From Apostichopus japonicus (taxonomy: Eukaryota; Echinodermata; Holothuroidea; Aspidochirotida; Stichopodidae), in the NCBI RefSeq assembly GCF_037975245.1, contig NC_092566.1:15355001-15419000 (forward strand): 64,000 nt of DNA, written 5' to 3'. The translations under genes were made by a program, and so were the position numbers. The notes beneath the pieces are model-generated. The model made no database searches and was not told the origin of the DNA. It saw nothing but the letters and a program-made list of their open reading frames with translations. Positions 33,185-42,934 of the stretch are shown here, one piece after another. Position 1 is the stretch's first letter, and every line of letters begins with the position of its first letter.

Positions 33185-33785
33185 CGAGTTTCCGGCCTTA
33201 GGAATTCACAAATGATTAATAATTAGTTAGCATCATGATTGATCTCTAGATCGAGTAAGGCAAAATATGTCACCACAAACAGAACTAGTATTGTTCGATA
33301 CAGGTGACCAGGGTTATAGCCACGCCTGCCGGCCGGCATTGGAAGTGAATAAACAGTCCACTGGCCGGCACAAAAAAATAGTAAAATGCTTGTGAAATAC
33401 AACAAAAGTAACAAATTTATCTTTCCCTTGCCGTAAAACATGATAATAACGTCACCTTTTTCTGTTATTTGCCCCTGGACCCCACCAGGGGCCCTTAAGC
33501 GGGCCCTGGACCCCCGGCCGTGAGATGCGAGAGCTTCGCTCGCTACGCTTCGCAAATTTATTGAACCAGCACTCACAATCTCCTAGCTATAACCCTGCAG
33601 GTGACCAAAGCCTAGAGTGGAATGACAAAATTCTATAACTGGTTTCGAACCTCTGGAAATGCAATCAGTGTCCATGGTCTAGTTGGTTAGGGTTTCGCAT
33701 ATAAAGCGAGAGGCCTGGGTTCGAATCCCGGATTCCCGCTGGGAGATTTTTCACTGTTCTGGATTTTCCAACCCATAACAATTTC
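33185..33785 (+). mobile_element. tRNA-like SINE (family S1), copy 2, interrupted by a MITE
   Basis: Matches the complement of 29716-30005 segment by segment: CCGGCCTTAGGAATTCACAA, TATTGTTCGATACAGGTGAC, GTCCATGGTCTAGTTGGTTA, GGTTCGAATCCCGG (B box 33719-33729) and GATTTTCCAACCCATAAC, ending in TA repeats. A 289-bp MITE splits it at CAGGTGAC. Confidence 0.7.
33309..33597. mobile_element. hAT-like MITE, CAGGGTTATAGC family, perfect 8-bp TSD, nested in a SINE
   Basis: Begins CAGGGTTATAGCCACG and ends GCTATAACCCTG, perfect 12-bp inverted ends. CAGGTGAC flanks both sides (33301-33308 and 33598-33605), and the uninterrupted sibling SINE at 29716-30005 shows the empty site. 289 bp, no coding capacity; contains GGGGCCCTTAAGCGGGCCC-type G/C-rich palindromic sequence and a degraded hairpin module near its right end. 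Confidence 0.85.
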
Positions 33786-33820
33786 ATATATATATAACTA
33801 TATATATAACTATATATATA

Positions 33821-33911
<91 letters not shown>

Positions 33912-33918
33912 CGATTTC

Positions 33919-34009
<91 letters not shown>
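33786..34009. repeat. Long (TA)n tract
   Basis: About 220 bp of nearly pure TA dinucleotide with a short non-TA interruption near 33908-33920, just upstream of the splice acceptor of gene C. Confidence 0.95.
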
Positions 34010-34011
<2 letters not shown>

Positions 34012-34044
34012 TATTTAAATATATTGTTTTCCTTTGTATTCCAG

Positions 34045-34256
34045 TTACTTCTTTAGAAGACGAATCTCCAGCTAATTCCTTGCGTCAGCGATTTCTCTGG
34101 TGGGGTAAGCATCCCAAACCTCAACATGGTCATCATGAGCATCATGGCCATCATGGCCATCAGAGCCATCATGGCAATCAACACGGTGGTAAGCAGGAAG
34201 CCAATCACGAAACGAGAGAGTTGGAGGAAGGACCAGAAGTCGTTGCAAATTACTAG
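34045..34256 (+). CDS. Gene C, exon 2: His/Gly-rich secreted peptide, C-terminally shortened
   Basis: Residues 21-90 of a 90-residue cysteine-free precursor. The pro-segment [13 protein letters not shown] (21-33) aligns with SSIEDEVLDADAL of gene A and ends in RQR (34-36), a basic cleavage site. Then come [11 protein letters not shown] (37-47) and repeated [13 protein letters not shown]-type sequence (48-70), then an acidic tail ending NY-stop. Unlike A and B there is no Gly-Lys amidated C-terminus. Downstream (34258-34353), in the +1 frame relative to this one, the DNA still encodes a segment with LPEERW followed by a basic/hydrophobic stretch that resembles the LSPEER helix of gene A. The short product is thus best explained by a frameshift in an originally longer paralog. 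It may still make a functional His-rich peptide, or be a decaying gene. Confidence 0.75.
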
Positions 34257-34369
34257 TTCGTTACCAGAGGAGAGATGGATAAGTCGTTTTCGTAATTTTG
34301 CACGCCGTTTACACGATGTAGAATTTGCACACATTCTGCTCTCCTTGGTTTGAACCGGCGAGAATATGA

Positions 34370-34375
34370 AATAAA
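34370..34375 (+). terminator. Polyadenylation signal of gene C
   Basis: AATAAA about 115 bp after the stop codon of gene C and just after the out-of-frame remnant ends. Confidence 0.45.
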
Positions 34376-34399
34376 GCAAGGACGAATTAACCTAATCTT

Positions 34400-35035
34400 C
34401 CACCGAGTCAAATTGTTTTCTTTTTGTTGTTATGATTGATAGTTGTTGTTTTGTTGAGATGGTGGTGTTGGGGGGAGGGGGTGGGGGATGTGGTTGATCA
34501 AAATTAACGTAACATTAATAAGGACACGGCGGGATACTGACATACATAAATCAAATAGGCCATTAGCAAAAAAAAAATGAGGTGAACATAATTGCTCGTC
34601 ACTTTATTAAAGCGTAAGCTCTTCATGTATCGACCCCCCCCCCCCACCACCACCACACCCCACACTCTACACCCAACCCATTCTCAGCATAAATTATGAA
34701 GAAGTAACATTCTGGTCTGTTTATAACCATGTGAGGAGTTACTGCCATATTTTCTCTCTCAATTTATGGCCCAACGCGTACGCGATACTCCCCATTAACG
34801 CCCCATCCACCCCACCCCGACTACAATTTGTTGGCAGACAGATCATAGATAACAGGCTGTTGTGATCATGTGTGTTCCAAACTGGACCCAGGTCAAGCTA
34901 CGTACGTTCAAGTGGTTTGCAATCGAATTTGTAAACATATGTTACTGTACACGCCGCGTACGTGGACGACATCTGCATCTATAGGCTAACCATTTATTTG
35001 TCTCAATTGGGTTAAATAAAATGAGACCTATGTAT
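34400..35035. other. Non-coding stretch, nothing recognised
   Basis: G-rich run at about 34470-34492 and C run at 34635-34645; no gene supported. Confidence 0.35.
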
Positions 35036-35740
35036 TTAGTTTAGTTTAGTTTATTTTAGTAGGGGGAAATGGGATCAGGTCCCCGTCAAGTACCATATGG
35101 GAGAGGAAAACAAACCCCAAAGACAATAAAACAAGACAGGCCCGATTACGATGCTTAAATTACTTGTCCAAAACCATAGGCGTACGGGACCATTTCAGTT
35201 TGGGGGGGGGGGCAGAAACTTTTTTGCCCGAAAGTTCCCGTGACACTATCTAAGCGGAGCGCCACCATCGGTTGACGCGTAGCGTACAAGAATCTTTTTG
35301 GCAAAAGATGCCTCTCAGATTGCCGGAAATGGCACTTCTGAGGCATTGCAAGTTGCATCTAAACATTCTTTATTTTATAATCTCACGTTTTAGAAATTTA
35401 CACTTCCCAAAAATTTGGTAAATTAGAAGAAGAACAAATGGAAATATTCGGGCATCATGATGCTAAATAAAGAAAATCATTAGGCCTATATTAATATTAA
35501 TGTCAGAAACCAAATAACAAAAACGCTCTCCACGGAATTGTCGGGCAAATATTTAAACACATTCGGGCAAGCTACTGCATATTTATACATCTTTTCTCCT
35601 CTTAGGCTGCCCGAATTTCTTGTCCTCTGGAAATTGGGGGGGGGGGGGCAGTCTGCCCCCTGCCCCCCCCCCGCCTCGTACGCCTATGTCCAAAACATTG
35701 CTAAACCCATTCACACTTCATTGTAAGTACAACTTTCTAA
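35036..35740 (-). mobile_element. Truncated LINE 3' end, split by a MITE
   Basis: 35036-35174 and 35697-35740 together match the LINE 3' end at 38222-38405 (GGATCAGG, GACAGGCCCGATTACGATGC, AAACCCATTCACAC, AAGTACAACTTTCT). The terminal (TTTAGT)n-type repeat is at 35036-35060. The two parts are separated by the MITE at 35175-35688. Confidence 0.8.
35175..35688. mobile_element. hAT-like MITE, CATAGGCGTACG family, perfect 8-bp TSD
   Basis: Begins CATAGGCGTACGGGACC and ends CGCCTCGTACGCCTATG. TCCAAAAC flanks both sides (35167-35174, 35689-35696). 514 bp; contains the hairpin module at about 35248-35290, a G run at the left (35203-35212) and opposing G and C runs at the right. The same element, much longer through nested insertion, lies at 38794-40379. 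Confidence 0.9.
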
Positions 35741-36352
35741 GAGCGTACAAGAAAATTTCTGGTTTTGATACCCCCCAGATCACCGGAAATGGCACCTATC
35801 GGGCTTGAAAATGAGCAACCAGATGTACACTTTTGCCTGAGAACCAAGTATTTCCCAATAGTTGTTTTTTCCATCCATAAACTTTTTCAAGATTGTCACC
35901 AGTCACACATCATGTTCGACCTCATCGCATGTCCTGTGGATCATTGTTTTTGTAGGTGATTCTACGCCGCGGCCCACAATACCCTTCAGCCCCACTTTTC
36001 AAGGTTTTAAGCCCATTATTTGTTCAGAATTTGAAAATTCCCATTTCTCGTGAATAAAATCACTTGAAAACATACCCATAATGTTGCACAAAATTTAATC
36101 TATGGACAACCAATATAGAAAAACCTCCTTGAACCCCTAAGAGACAGGTCAAAATTGTACGAGTAGAGCAAAGTATGATGAAGAATGTTGGTGAGGAATT
36201 TTTCGAAAATTCCGACACAGTTAATTTATTGGTGTACAAATATTAAACCTCTTATAACAGCTATTATAAAACTTGGTTGAAGGAAATGAAAAATAGCAGA
36301 TATTTCCGATATCAGGTATCAGATATTTCGAAACCGAACACTACACATACAC

Positions 36353-36836
36353 TATAGGCGTAGGAGGCGGGGCTGCAGCCCCCCCCCCCCCTCAACCAAT
36401 TTTTTGCGCCCTGAAAATTCGGGCAATATGCTGAGAATTTTTCGGGCACCTATTGAAAGAAAAATAAATTGCAATGATGTAGCCTAAGGAAATGAATAGT
36501 TTAAAATGATCTCCTTGGTAATTTAAATAAAGTTCTAAGCTTGGCCGACTAATTCGCCATAACTAATATAAAAGAGAGTTTTGACATAATTGGACCTCCA
36601 TGCTTTTTCTCCATCTACATAAGACATTTCGTTATTTACATTAGCATCCGGCGGTATACTGTGCAACTTTCACCGACCGTATGGTACACGATGGTATGCG
36701 ATGCAATAACAGATGCCTACTTATATGATATTGACCTGAACAATTGAACGCGCGCGAAGCGCGCGAAAAATGTTCGTTATATTTTTCGGGCAAGTCGTTA
36801 CAGCCCCCAAATCCGATTGGGCTCCTACGTCTTTGA
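36353..36836. mobile_element. hAT-like MITE, CATAGGCGTAGGAG family
   Basis: Left end CTATAGGCGTAGGAGGCG, right end GGGCTCCTACGTCTTTG. The interior shares TTTTTCGGGCA and CGGGCAAGTCGTTACAGCCCCC with the elements at 58083 and 61603, in inverted orientation. The flanks are only loosely similar, so the target duplication is uncertain. Confidence 0.6.
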
Positions 36837-36904
36837 CCACACACATAGACAGTTTTGATGCTGATATGACGTAATATCTGCTCTTTGCTTTACCAATTTG
36901 AAAT

Positions 36905-37130
36905 GGCGTGTAGCTAGTAATTTGCCAAGGGAGGGGCGAAGCCTGTAGGCAACTAAGCGTAGTGCCACCATAAGTTGGCGCGAAGCGTACAAGAAAATTT
37001 TGGCCGAAAATGCCTCCTAGATCGCTGGAAATGACACTTCCCAGGCCTTGTAAGTTGCATCTAAGCATTTTCTATTTTGAAATTACTAGCGATATCATAA
37101 AGAAAATTTGCTCAGGAGGGGGGCGGTCGC
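36905..37130. mobile_element. Degraded CGTAGCCAGG-type MITE
   Basis: GTGTAGCTAGTAATTTGCCA followed by GGGAGGGGCGAAG, then the hairpin module (GTGCCACCATAAGTTGGCGC) and TTACTAGCGATATCATAAA, matches the element at 8263-8531 in order. The right end is lost in the G/C-rich stretch. Confidence 0.55.
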
Positions 37131-37387
37131 CCCCTTCCCGAAATGCATGTTCCCCGACGACTCGGTCGAGTTCCAGACCAGCCACAGTTAATTATGATAG
37201 ACGATATATAGTATACATATAGATACATTAGTGAGAGAGGAAAAATGGAGTTGTCGGTGTAAGGGGTAGGGTGAGGTGCACGTCCCCTCCGTAATCCTCG
37301 ATCTGTCACTGGCTACCCTATGTTTATAATATTGATCAGCATTGTAATTATGTCACTGTTCCTCTTTCTCTTCCCGGTGTCTTGGCG

Positions 37388-37568
37388 TTTATATTCTACT
37401 CCCTCCTTTTCTCCTTTTTCTCTCTTTCTTCTTTTTCTTTTCCCTTCCTTCCTCTCCTCCTTTTCTTTTTCCCCCTCTTTTTCCCTTTTTTCTTCTCTTT
37501 TTTTCTCTCCTCTTTTTCTTACCCGGGGGGCGCGCGCCCCCAACGCCCCCCCCTGGATACGCACCTGG
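37388..37568. repeat. Polypyrimidine tract ending in a MITE-like terminus, near the IVD 5' end
   Basis: About 130 bp of almost pure C/T on the plus strand (37388-37522), followed by GGGGGGCGCGCGCCCCC and the terminus CTGGATACGCACCTGG, which resembles the right end of the MITE at 4123-4829. It lies about 190 bp upstream of the IVD start codon. Lys/Glu/Arg-rich minus-strand frames here are artefacts of the tract. Confidence 0.6.
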
Positions 37569-37755
37569 TACGATAGATGACTATAAGCAAAGTTAATTAA
37601 TATCTTTGCTACAAGGGATTGCGGGAGGTGGGACCCCATCAACCAATGGTGATGCAGTTGTTGATAACGTCATTTGACTGTCCTACTGCTGCTTACATGA
37701 AACTGTGAAAGTAACTAATACATACACCCGCTAACAAAATTTACGAAAGGAAATA

Positions 37756-37917
37756 ATGGCCCTACGATTCGTGAAGAAGCTTCCCAAGCTTTCTAGACAA
37801 ATTCCCAATTTTTTAAGTAGAGTAACTTCTCCTATTACAACAGTACCGTTGCGTAAAAATGGCAGTTATTTTGAGGTCGACGATATTGTATCTGGGTTAA
37901 CGGAGGAGCAACAGCAG
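37756..37917 (+). CDS. IVD: Isovaleryl-CoA dehydrogenase, coding exon 1 (mitochondrial targeting sequence)
   Basis: IVD is the mitochondrial-matrix flavoenzyme that oxidises isovaleryl-CoA to 3-methylcrotonyl-CoA in leucine breakdown, passing electrons to ETF. This exon gives residues 1-54. The N-terminus MALRFVKKLPKLSRQIPNF is rich in Arg/Lys/Ser and lacks acidic residues, as expected of a mitochondrial presequence. The mature N-terminal motif DDIVSGLTEEQQQ matches the DDAINGLSEEQRQ of vertebrate IVD. Donor CAG|GTGAGT, phase 0. The nine exons found (to 63791) join in frame to 325 codons, about three quarters of the usual length near 425; the C-terminus lies beyond the window. CCAAT (about 37643) and an ACGTCA CRE-like half site (about 37668) lie upstream but are unproven. 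Confidence 0.9.
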
Positions 37918-38221
37918 GTGAGTGACTGAACTAGGTAAGGAATGTACTGTGTAGGCTATTACTACAGTAGGTTGCCGAATTTTACCAACATTAACTAGGT
38001 TAGTAGCAGTTATGCGAAACATGTAACACATTCTCATTTAGCCGGGTTCAATTTTTGATGATGAATTCTGGGTGAATTTCGTAACTTTTATAGCTCAGAA
38101 ACGATTTATAGCTCAAAAACGTCTAATCTACAATGATCTTTCGGCCAGAACTAGTGTTACCATGTCGAATTAGTCTTGAAACAATTTAGTATTAGATAAC
38201 ACTGCTTTCACTGGCCAAGTC

Positions 38222-38793
38222 TTATATAGTTTAGTTTAGTTTAGTAGAAAAAAGGATCAGGAGGGACACTTAAGTCCCAATCAAGGACCCTATAGAGAGA
38301 GAAAAAAAAACCTGAAGACATAGACACTCAGACCCGATTACAATGCTTAAAGTGCTTGTCCAAAGCATTCTTAAACCCATTCACACTACTTGCAAGTACA
38401 ACTTTCTCAGGCAAACCATTCCACTCATTCACAACCCTATTAGCAAAAAAGTTATGCCGAATATTAATCCTACTATGTGACTTTTGGAGTTTAAGACAAT
38501 GACCTCTAGTACAACTACTGTTAGCAAACAAGAAAAAGTCGGTAAAGGATAAATTGTCGAAACCATGCACAATCTTGAAAACCTGGATCAAGTCCCCACG
38601 TAACCTCCTAAGCTCCAGTGTGGTGAGATTCAACAGTTGTAATCGCCTATAATAAGGAACCCTCTTTAAGGAACTAATCATCCTAGTAGCCCTCCTCTGG
38701 ACCTTTTCAAGTACTTCCTTATCCTTAGCAAAGTAAGGGTTCCAAGCCTGCACGGCATACTCCAGATGAGGCCTAACCAACTGCTTATAAAGC
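38222..38793 (-). pseudogene. LINE (CR1/L2-like) C-terminal domain and 3' end
   Basis: On the minus strand this encodes VRPHLEYAVQAWNP, KVQRRATRMI, YYRRLQLLNLTTLELRRLRGD, NRVVNEWNGLP and FKNALDKH, the conserved region after the reverse transcriptase of CR1/L2-type LINEs, with a stop after HCNRV. The short 3' UTR ends in TTTAGT repeats at 38228-38245. It continues the frame that stops at 40388 and is separated from it by the MITE at 38794-40379. Confidence 0.85.
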
Positions 38794-40379
38794 GATAGGT
38801 GTACGGGACCATTTCAGTTTGGGGGGCAGAACTTTTTGTGCCCGAAAGTTCCCGTGACACTATCTAAGCGGAGCGCCACCATCGGTTGGCGCGTAGCGTA
38901 CAAGAAAATTTTTGGCACACGATTGCCTCCCAGATTGCCGGAAACGGCACTTCTGAGGCCTTGCAAGTTGCATCTAAACATTCTTTATTTTATAATTTAA
39001 CGTTTTAGAAATTTACACTTCCCCAAAAATTTGGTAAATTAGAAGAAGAAAATATGGTAAAATCACTTTGAAGGGGAAAAATGGGACAGTATATTTTTTA
39101 AGCTCCTTTTTAGTTACCTTATTTATCATTTTAACACAGTACTCAGCTACCTCCAGAAAAACATACATTGTTCAACGACACGTAGGCGGGATAATGTCGC
39201 TATGTCGGGTGAGACTGCAATTTGTCTCACAAAAAAGTATAAAATATAACAAAGAATACGATAAACCTGTACTTCTAGGCTTGTAGGCACTCCCCCCCCC
39301 CCACCATCCATGAAAAAGAAAATGTTTCTTATATACACTCATGTTGGGGATGTCCAGGTCAAGGGCGGCAGAAGCACTTTTAATCTGGGGGGGGGGGACC
39401 GACATTAAAGGGCACTTTGCAGAAATTCGATTGGACTGATGCATGCCTTATATTTAGTACCCTTTATAACTCTTATTGTATTATCTTATTTGTGTAAACA
39501 CATCACTCCATCAACGCCCCCCCCCCCCCCAAAGGAAAATATGCATACTAGCACTGCAATATCCAATGTGCAAATTGGGAAAAAAGGAACAAGTTTTCTT
39601 TTGAGACAAAATGTGGTGAAATCATGCTAGTTGCTAATGTAGGAATCTTCCGAATTAGAGTTTTTTTCTTGTTAATATCTTAACAATTTTTTCCCATTCG
39701 AAATAGCTTTGAGTTTGACCTACAGAAATTCATTAAAAGTCACGGGCTTAGTCAGGATTTGCAAAGTTGTATGCACGACTATCTGAGCGGAGCGCCACCA
39801 TCGGTTGGCACGTAGCGTACTAGAAAATTTTTGGTTTTACAAACCCCTCAGATGGCCGGAAACGGCCCTTCCCGAGTGTTCATTCTGGTTCCCTGGCCTC
39901 TTGCTAACTTGAGGCACCTCAATTTTTATGTAGAAAAAAGGCACAGTTTTAACCTGCCCCCTGTGCCCCCCCGGTTCCGCCGCCCTTGGTCCAGGTATAC
40001 AATTGACTAGTTAGAAAAAATTGATCGTGCAAAAAGCGTGGTAGCCCAGATGAACTGCGCTTACGGTGGTGTTACACGTAAATATTCGGGCATCATGATG
40101 CTAAATAAAGAAAATCATGGAATTGTCGGGCAAATATTTGAAAAAGATTCGGGCAAGCTACTGCATATTTATGTATATATATATATATTTCCAGAGGACA
40201 AGAAATTCGGGCAAAAGTCCTGAAAAATTCGGGCAGCCTAAGAGGAGAAAAAAATATATATATATATATTTTTTTTCTCCTCTTTGGCTGCCCAAATTTT
40301 TCAAGCCTTTTGCCCGAATTTCTTGTCCTCTGGAAATTTGGGGGGGCAGTCTGCCCCCCCCCCGCCTCGTACGCCTATG
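38794..40379. mobile_element. hAT-like MITE inserted in the LINE, itself carrying nested insertions
   Basis: Ends GATAGGTGTACGGGACC and CGCCTCGTACGCCTATG; TATAAAGC flanks both sides (38786-38793, 40380-40387), interrupting the LINE codons for RLYKQLV. Compared with the 514-bp sibling at 35175-35688, an additional ~1 kb is inserted at about 39055-40077 between AGAAGAAGAA and AAATATTCGGGCATCATGAT. That insert contains the complete MITE 39360-39988. Near its right end an inverted duplication (AAGAAATTCGGGCAAAAG ... CTTTTGCCCGAATTTCTTG) surrounds TA repeats at 40251-40270. Confidence 0.85.
39360..39988. mobile_element. hAT-like MITE, CAAGGGCGGC family, perfect 8-bp TSD, third nesting level
   Basis: Begins CAAGGGCGGCAGAAGC and ends GGTTCCGCCGCCCTTG. 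GTCCAGGT flanks both sides (39352-39359, 39989-39996). 629 bp; includes the hairpin module at about 39780-39830 and C runs. A second copy lies at 9971-10597. Confidence 0.9.
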
Positions 40380-41970
40380 TATAAAGCCTAACTACGATGT
40401 CCTCCTTCAGAAAACTAAAGTTCCTCTTGATCATACCTAAAACCCTATTACCTCTTTTAGCAGCTTCAAGACAATGTTTAGAAGGTTGCAGAGATGAGTC
40501 AATGTAGATACCTAGGTCTCTTTCAACAGAGACCTCCTGTAACTCCACACCATTAAGATTGTATGTAAACTTTTGGTTACTACTACCAATGTGCATTACC
40601 TTACATTTATCAATATTAAAAAGCATTTGCCACCCCTGAGACCAGGAAAAAATCTTATCCAAATCCCCTTAAAATTTCTCAGAATCGCTTTTGGAAGAGA
40701 CCTTAGAATACAATTTGGTGTAATCAGCAAACTTCTTAGCTTTACACAAAATATCTCCGTCGATGTCATTTATATAGGCAACAAACAACAAGGGACCTAA
40801 TACAGACCCTTGTGGAACCCCACAAGTAACGTTCTGCCAAGAAGAAGCACAGCCTTTAATTGCCACCCTCTGTTCCCTATTACCAAGCCAATTCCCGATC
40901 CAAGACAGTAAATTCCCTATGACACCCATGCTCTTCAGCCTAAGTAAAAGATGCTGGTGGGGAACTTTATCAAAGGCCTTCTGGAAGTCCAAGAACACAA
41001 CATCTACAGACCTCTGCCTATTTAGTGAACTTGTTACATCTTCCATAAACTCAAGGATATTAGTGAGACAAGATCTTTTTTGACAAAAGCCATGTTGAGA
41101 CTCTCTGATCAAAGACTGACTGCTGAAGTGACAGACCATAGACCTTTTAACAATAGACTCCATGACCTTACAAACTACACTAGTGAGACTAACGGGCCTA
41201 TAATTACAGGGCTTAGACTTATCACCCTTCTTGAAAATTGGGGTAATATTAGCACATCTCCAGTCCCTAGGAACATATCCTTCATCCATAAATTTACTAA
41301 AAACCAACGAGAGTGGAACACAGAAATGGTGTGCAAAAGTCTTCAACAAATACGGATGGATTGCATCCGGTCCAGAAGCTTTAGAAACATTTAGACGAAG
41401 CAGCTCCTTTAAGACAACCTCATCCGAAAATAAGACCGTATCCAGTTTAGGCCTATCACTGCCTCCCTGAAAATCTAGAAAACTACTCGTATCTTCCCTT
41501 GTGAAAACCGACACAAAATAGTTGTTCAAAAGATCTGCAAGATCCTGACTATCAGTAACTATATTATCAGCCTGTGGTGCCCTAAGAGAAACAATTGCAT
41601 CTTTAACTTTCTGCTTTGACCTGACATAAGAAAAGAAGGCCTTTGGGTTATCCTTAATTTTTAGGGCAATGCTTTTTTCGAAATTCAATTTTGCATCAGA
41701 GACTAAGCATTCTACCTTCAGCTGATGAATTTTAAACTTGGCCAAAAGAGAATCAGATTTAGTCCTCCTAAACAACTTCCACATTCTACGTTTTTGCCTA
41801 ATTGCACATCTAACTTTCTTATTCATCCAGTGAGGCATACTGCTTTTACGACGACGATTCTTCCACGGAACATGATTTTCCATAATGACCTTTATTTTAT
41901 CAGCAAAACAAATCCAAGACTGAGAAGCACTCATATCTCTAAACAAATTAATCCAATATACTGTAAGGCT
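40380..41970 (-). pseudogene. LINE (CR1/L2-like) reverse transcriptase, inactivated
   Basis: The minus-strand frame from 41946 encodes 425 residues of a non-LTR reverse transcriptase: YRPVSLTSVVCK (about 250-260), QHGFCQKRSCLTN, VFLDFQKAFDKVPH (about 317-330), GVPQGSVLGPLLF (about 376-388) and FADYTKLY (406-413). The catalytic motif should read FADD; here the second Asp is Tyr. A stop at 40669-40671 follows SDSEKF, after which the family sequence resumes in the same frame (GDLDKIFSWSQGWQM, NIDKCKVMHIG, RDLGIYID) to the MITE junction. The N-terminal endonuclease part is missing. The copy is dead: 5'-truncated, point-mutated and interrupted. Confidence 0.9.
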
Positions 41971-42768
41971 TCATAATTGACGCACCTTCGTAAATGACGC
42001 ACCTTCAAATATTAGTAGCAATGTAAGTATGTACAGTATGTATTTAAGATCCTCCTGCAAGCAGGAACTTGCGAAGAAGTCATCATTGGCTTATCATAGC
42101 CACAAGCTGACCGAAGTCAGTCTCTTAGATTCATATTTTAACGTCCATGATTATGAATTGTCAATTGTCAAGCACTCTGTAACTGGACGACATATATTAA
42201 TCTTGGAGTGACTCAAACTCGGGACCTGTTATGATTGAAAGGACTGGCGTAAACCACTGATCTAACACTCCCTTAGCAAACAGGCTGCAATGATACAGCA
42301 GGCAACCTAAACTTTTTGCAGCCAAGCAGAGTTACATATTTGATGAATTTTAATCCATTTCCAGTATACGCGGATGGAATGTTTTTTTTAAAGAGCTCTT
42401 TAACACCCTCCCCACAATTTTTTAGCATTGGGAAATTTTACTCCCTACAAATAACCAAAATTATCACTACTCTCTGGGACCTGACCTGTCTAAGCTCAGA
42501 GGCTCAGAGCATACACTAAGACCTACACTACTGTTAGCCCTATTGACAAATGTTTCAATTTAGGGGTATGAAAAAACTTGACAAGGCTGACATTTTGTGG
42601 GCAAATTCTGATCAATTGTATGCTACATAGACACAGAACAATACATTTTTTGGAGATCATTACATTTCTGAGGAACTACACATATGAGAAACGCATACAG
42701 TTGAGTGATTTGAATTTTTCGTTGATAGACATTGTTAATCAAATCCTTAAGTGCGTCAATTATGAGCC
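41971..42768. mobile_element. Element with TCATAATTGACGCACCTT inverted ends, ~800 bp
   Basis: The left end at 41971-41988 and the right end at about 42750-42768 (AAGTGCGTCAATTATGA) are near-perfect reverse complements. The left end also has a second CGTAAATGACGCACCTTC motif. It abuts the 5' end of the LINE. No clear target duplication is visible, so the type is unassigned. A SINE-like piece (42048-42265) lies inside. Confidence 0.55.
42048..42265 (-). repeat. SINE-like sequence with tRNA-like head
   Basis: On the minus strand, TTAGATCAGTGG (A-box-like) and CCGAGTTTGAGTCACTCC (B-box-like) are followed by a body whose end (42048-42126) is the inverted copy of 22596-22680. Confidence 0.45.
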
Positions 42769-42934
42769 CACCATGCTACTACTACTAGACTACTAGTGCT
42801 ACGAGTACTTAGTAGGCCCAACAAAGTACTAGGCTAACTTAACTATACTAGAGGCTAGTAGCAGGACTAGTAGTAGAACTACCTGCCTAGACCTAAGTTG
42901 CATAATTATGCAAAGACTATTTTGTATCTTGGAA

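Larger units (their letters stand above)
32379..34044 (+). other. Intron of gene C (1.67 kb, phase 1)
   Basis: GT-AG intron (acceptor TGTATTCCAG). It holds a SINE (33185-33785) with a MITE inside it (33309-33597), then a ~220-bp (TA)n tract that stops about 36 bp before the acceptor. Confidence 0.75.

Noticed and set aside
37313-37642. Lys/Glu/Arg-rich open frame
   Set aside because: It is the antisense reading of a polypyrimidine tract plus a MITE terminus.
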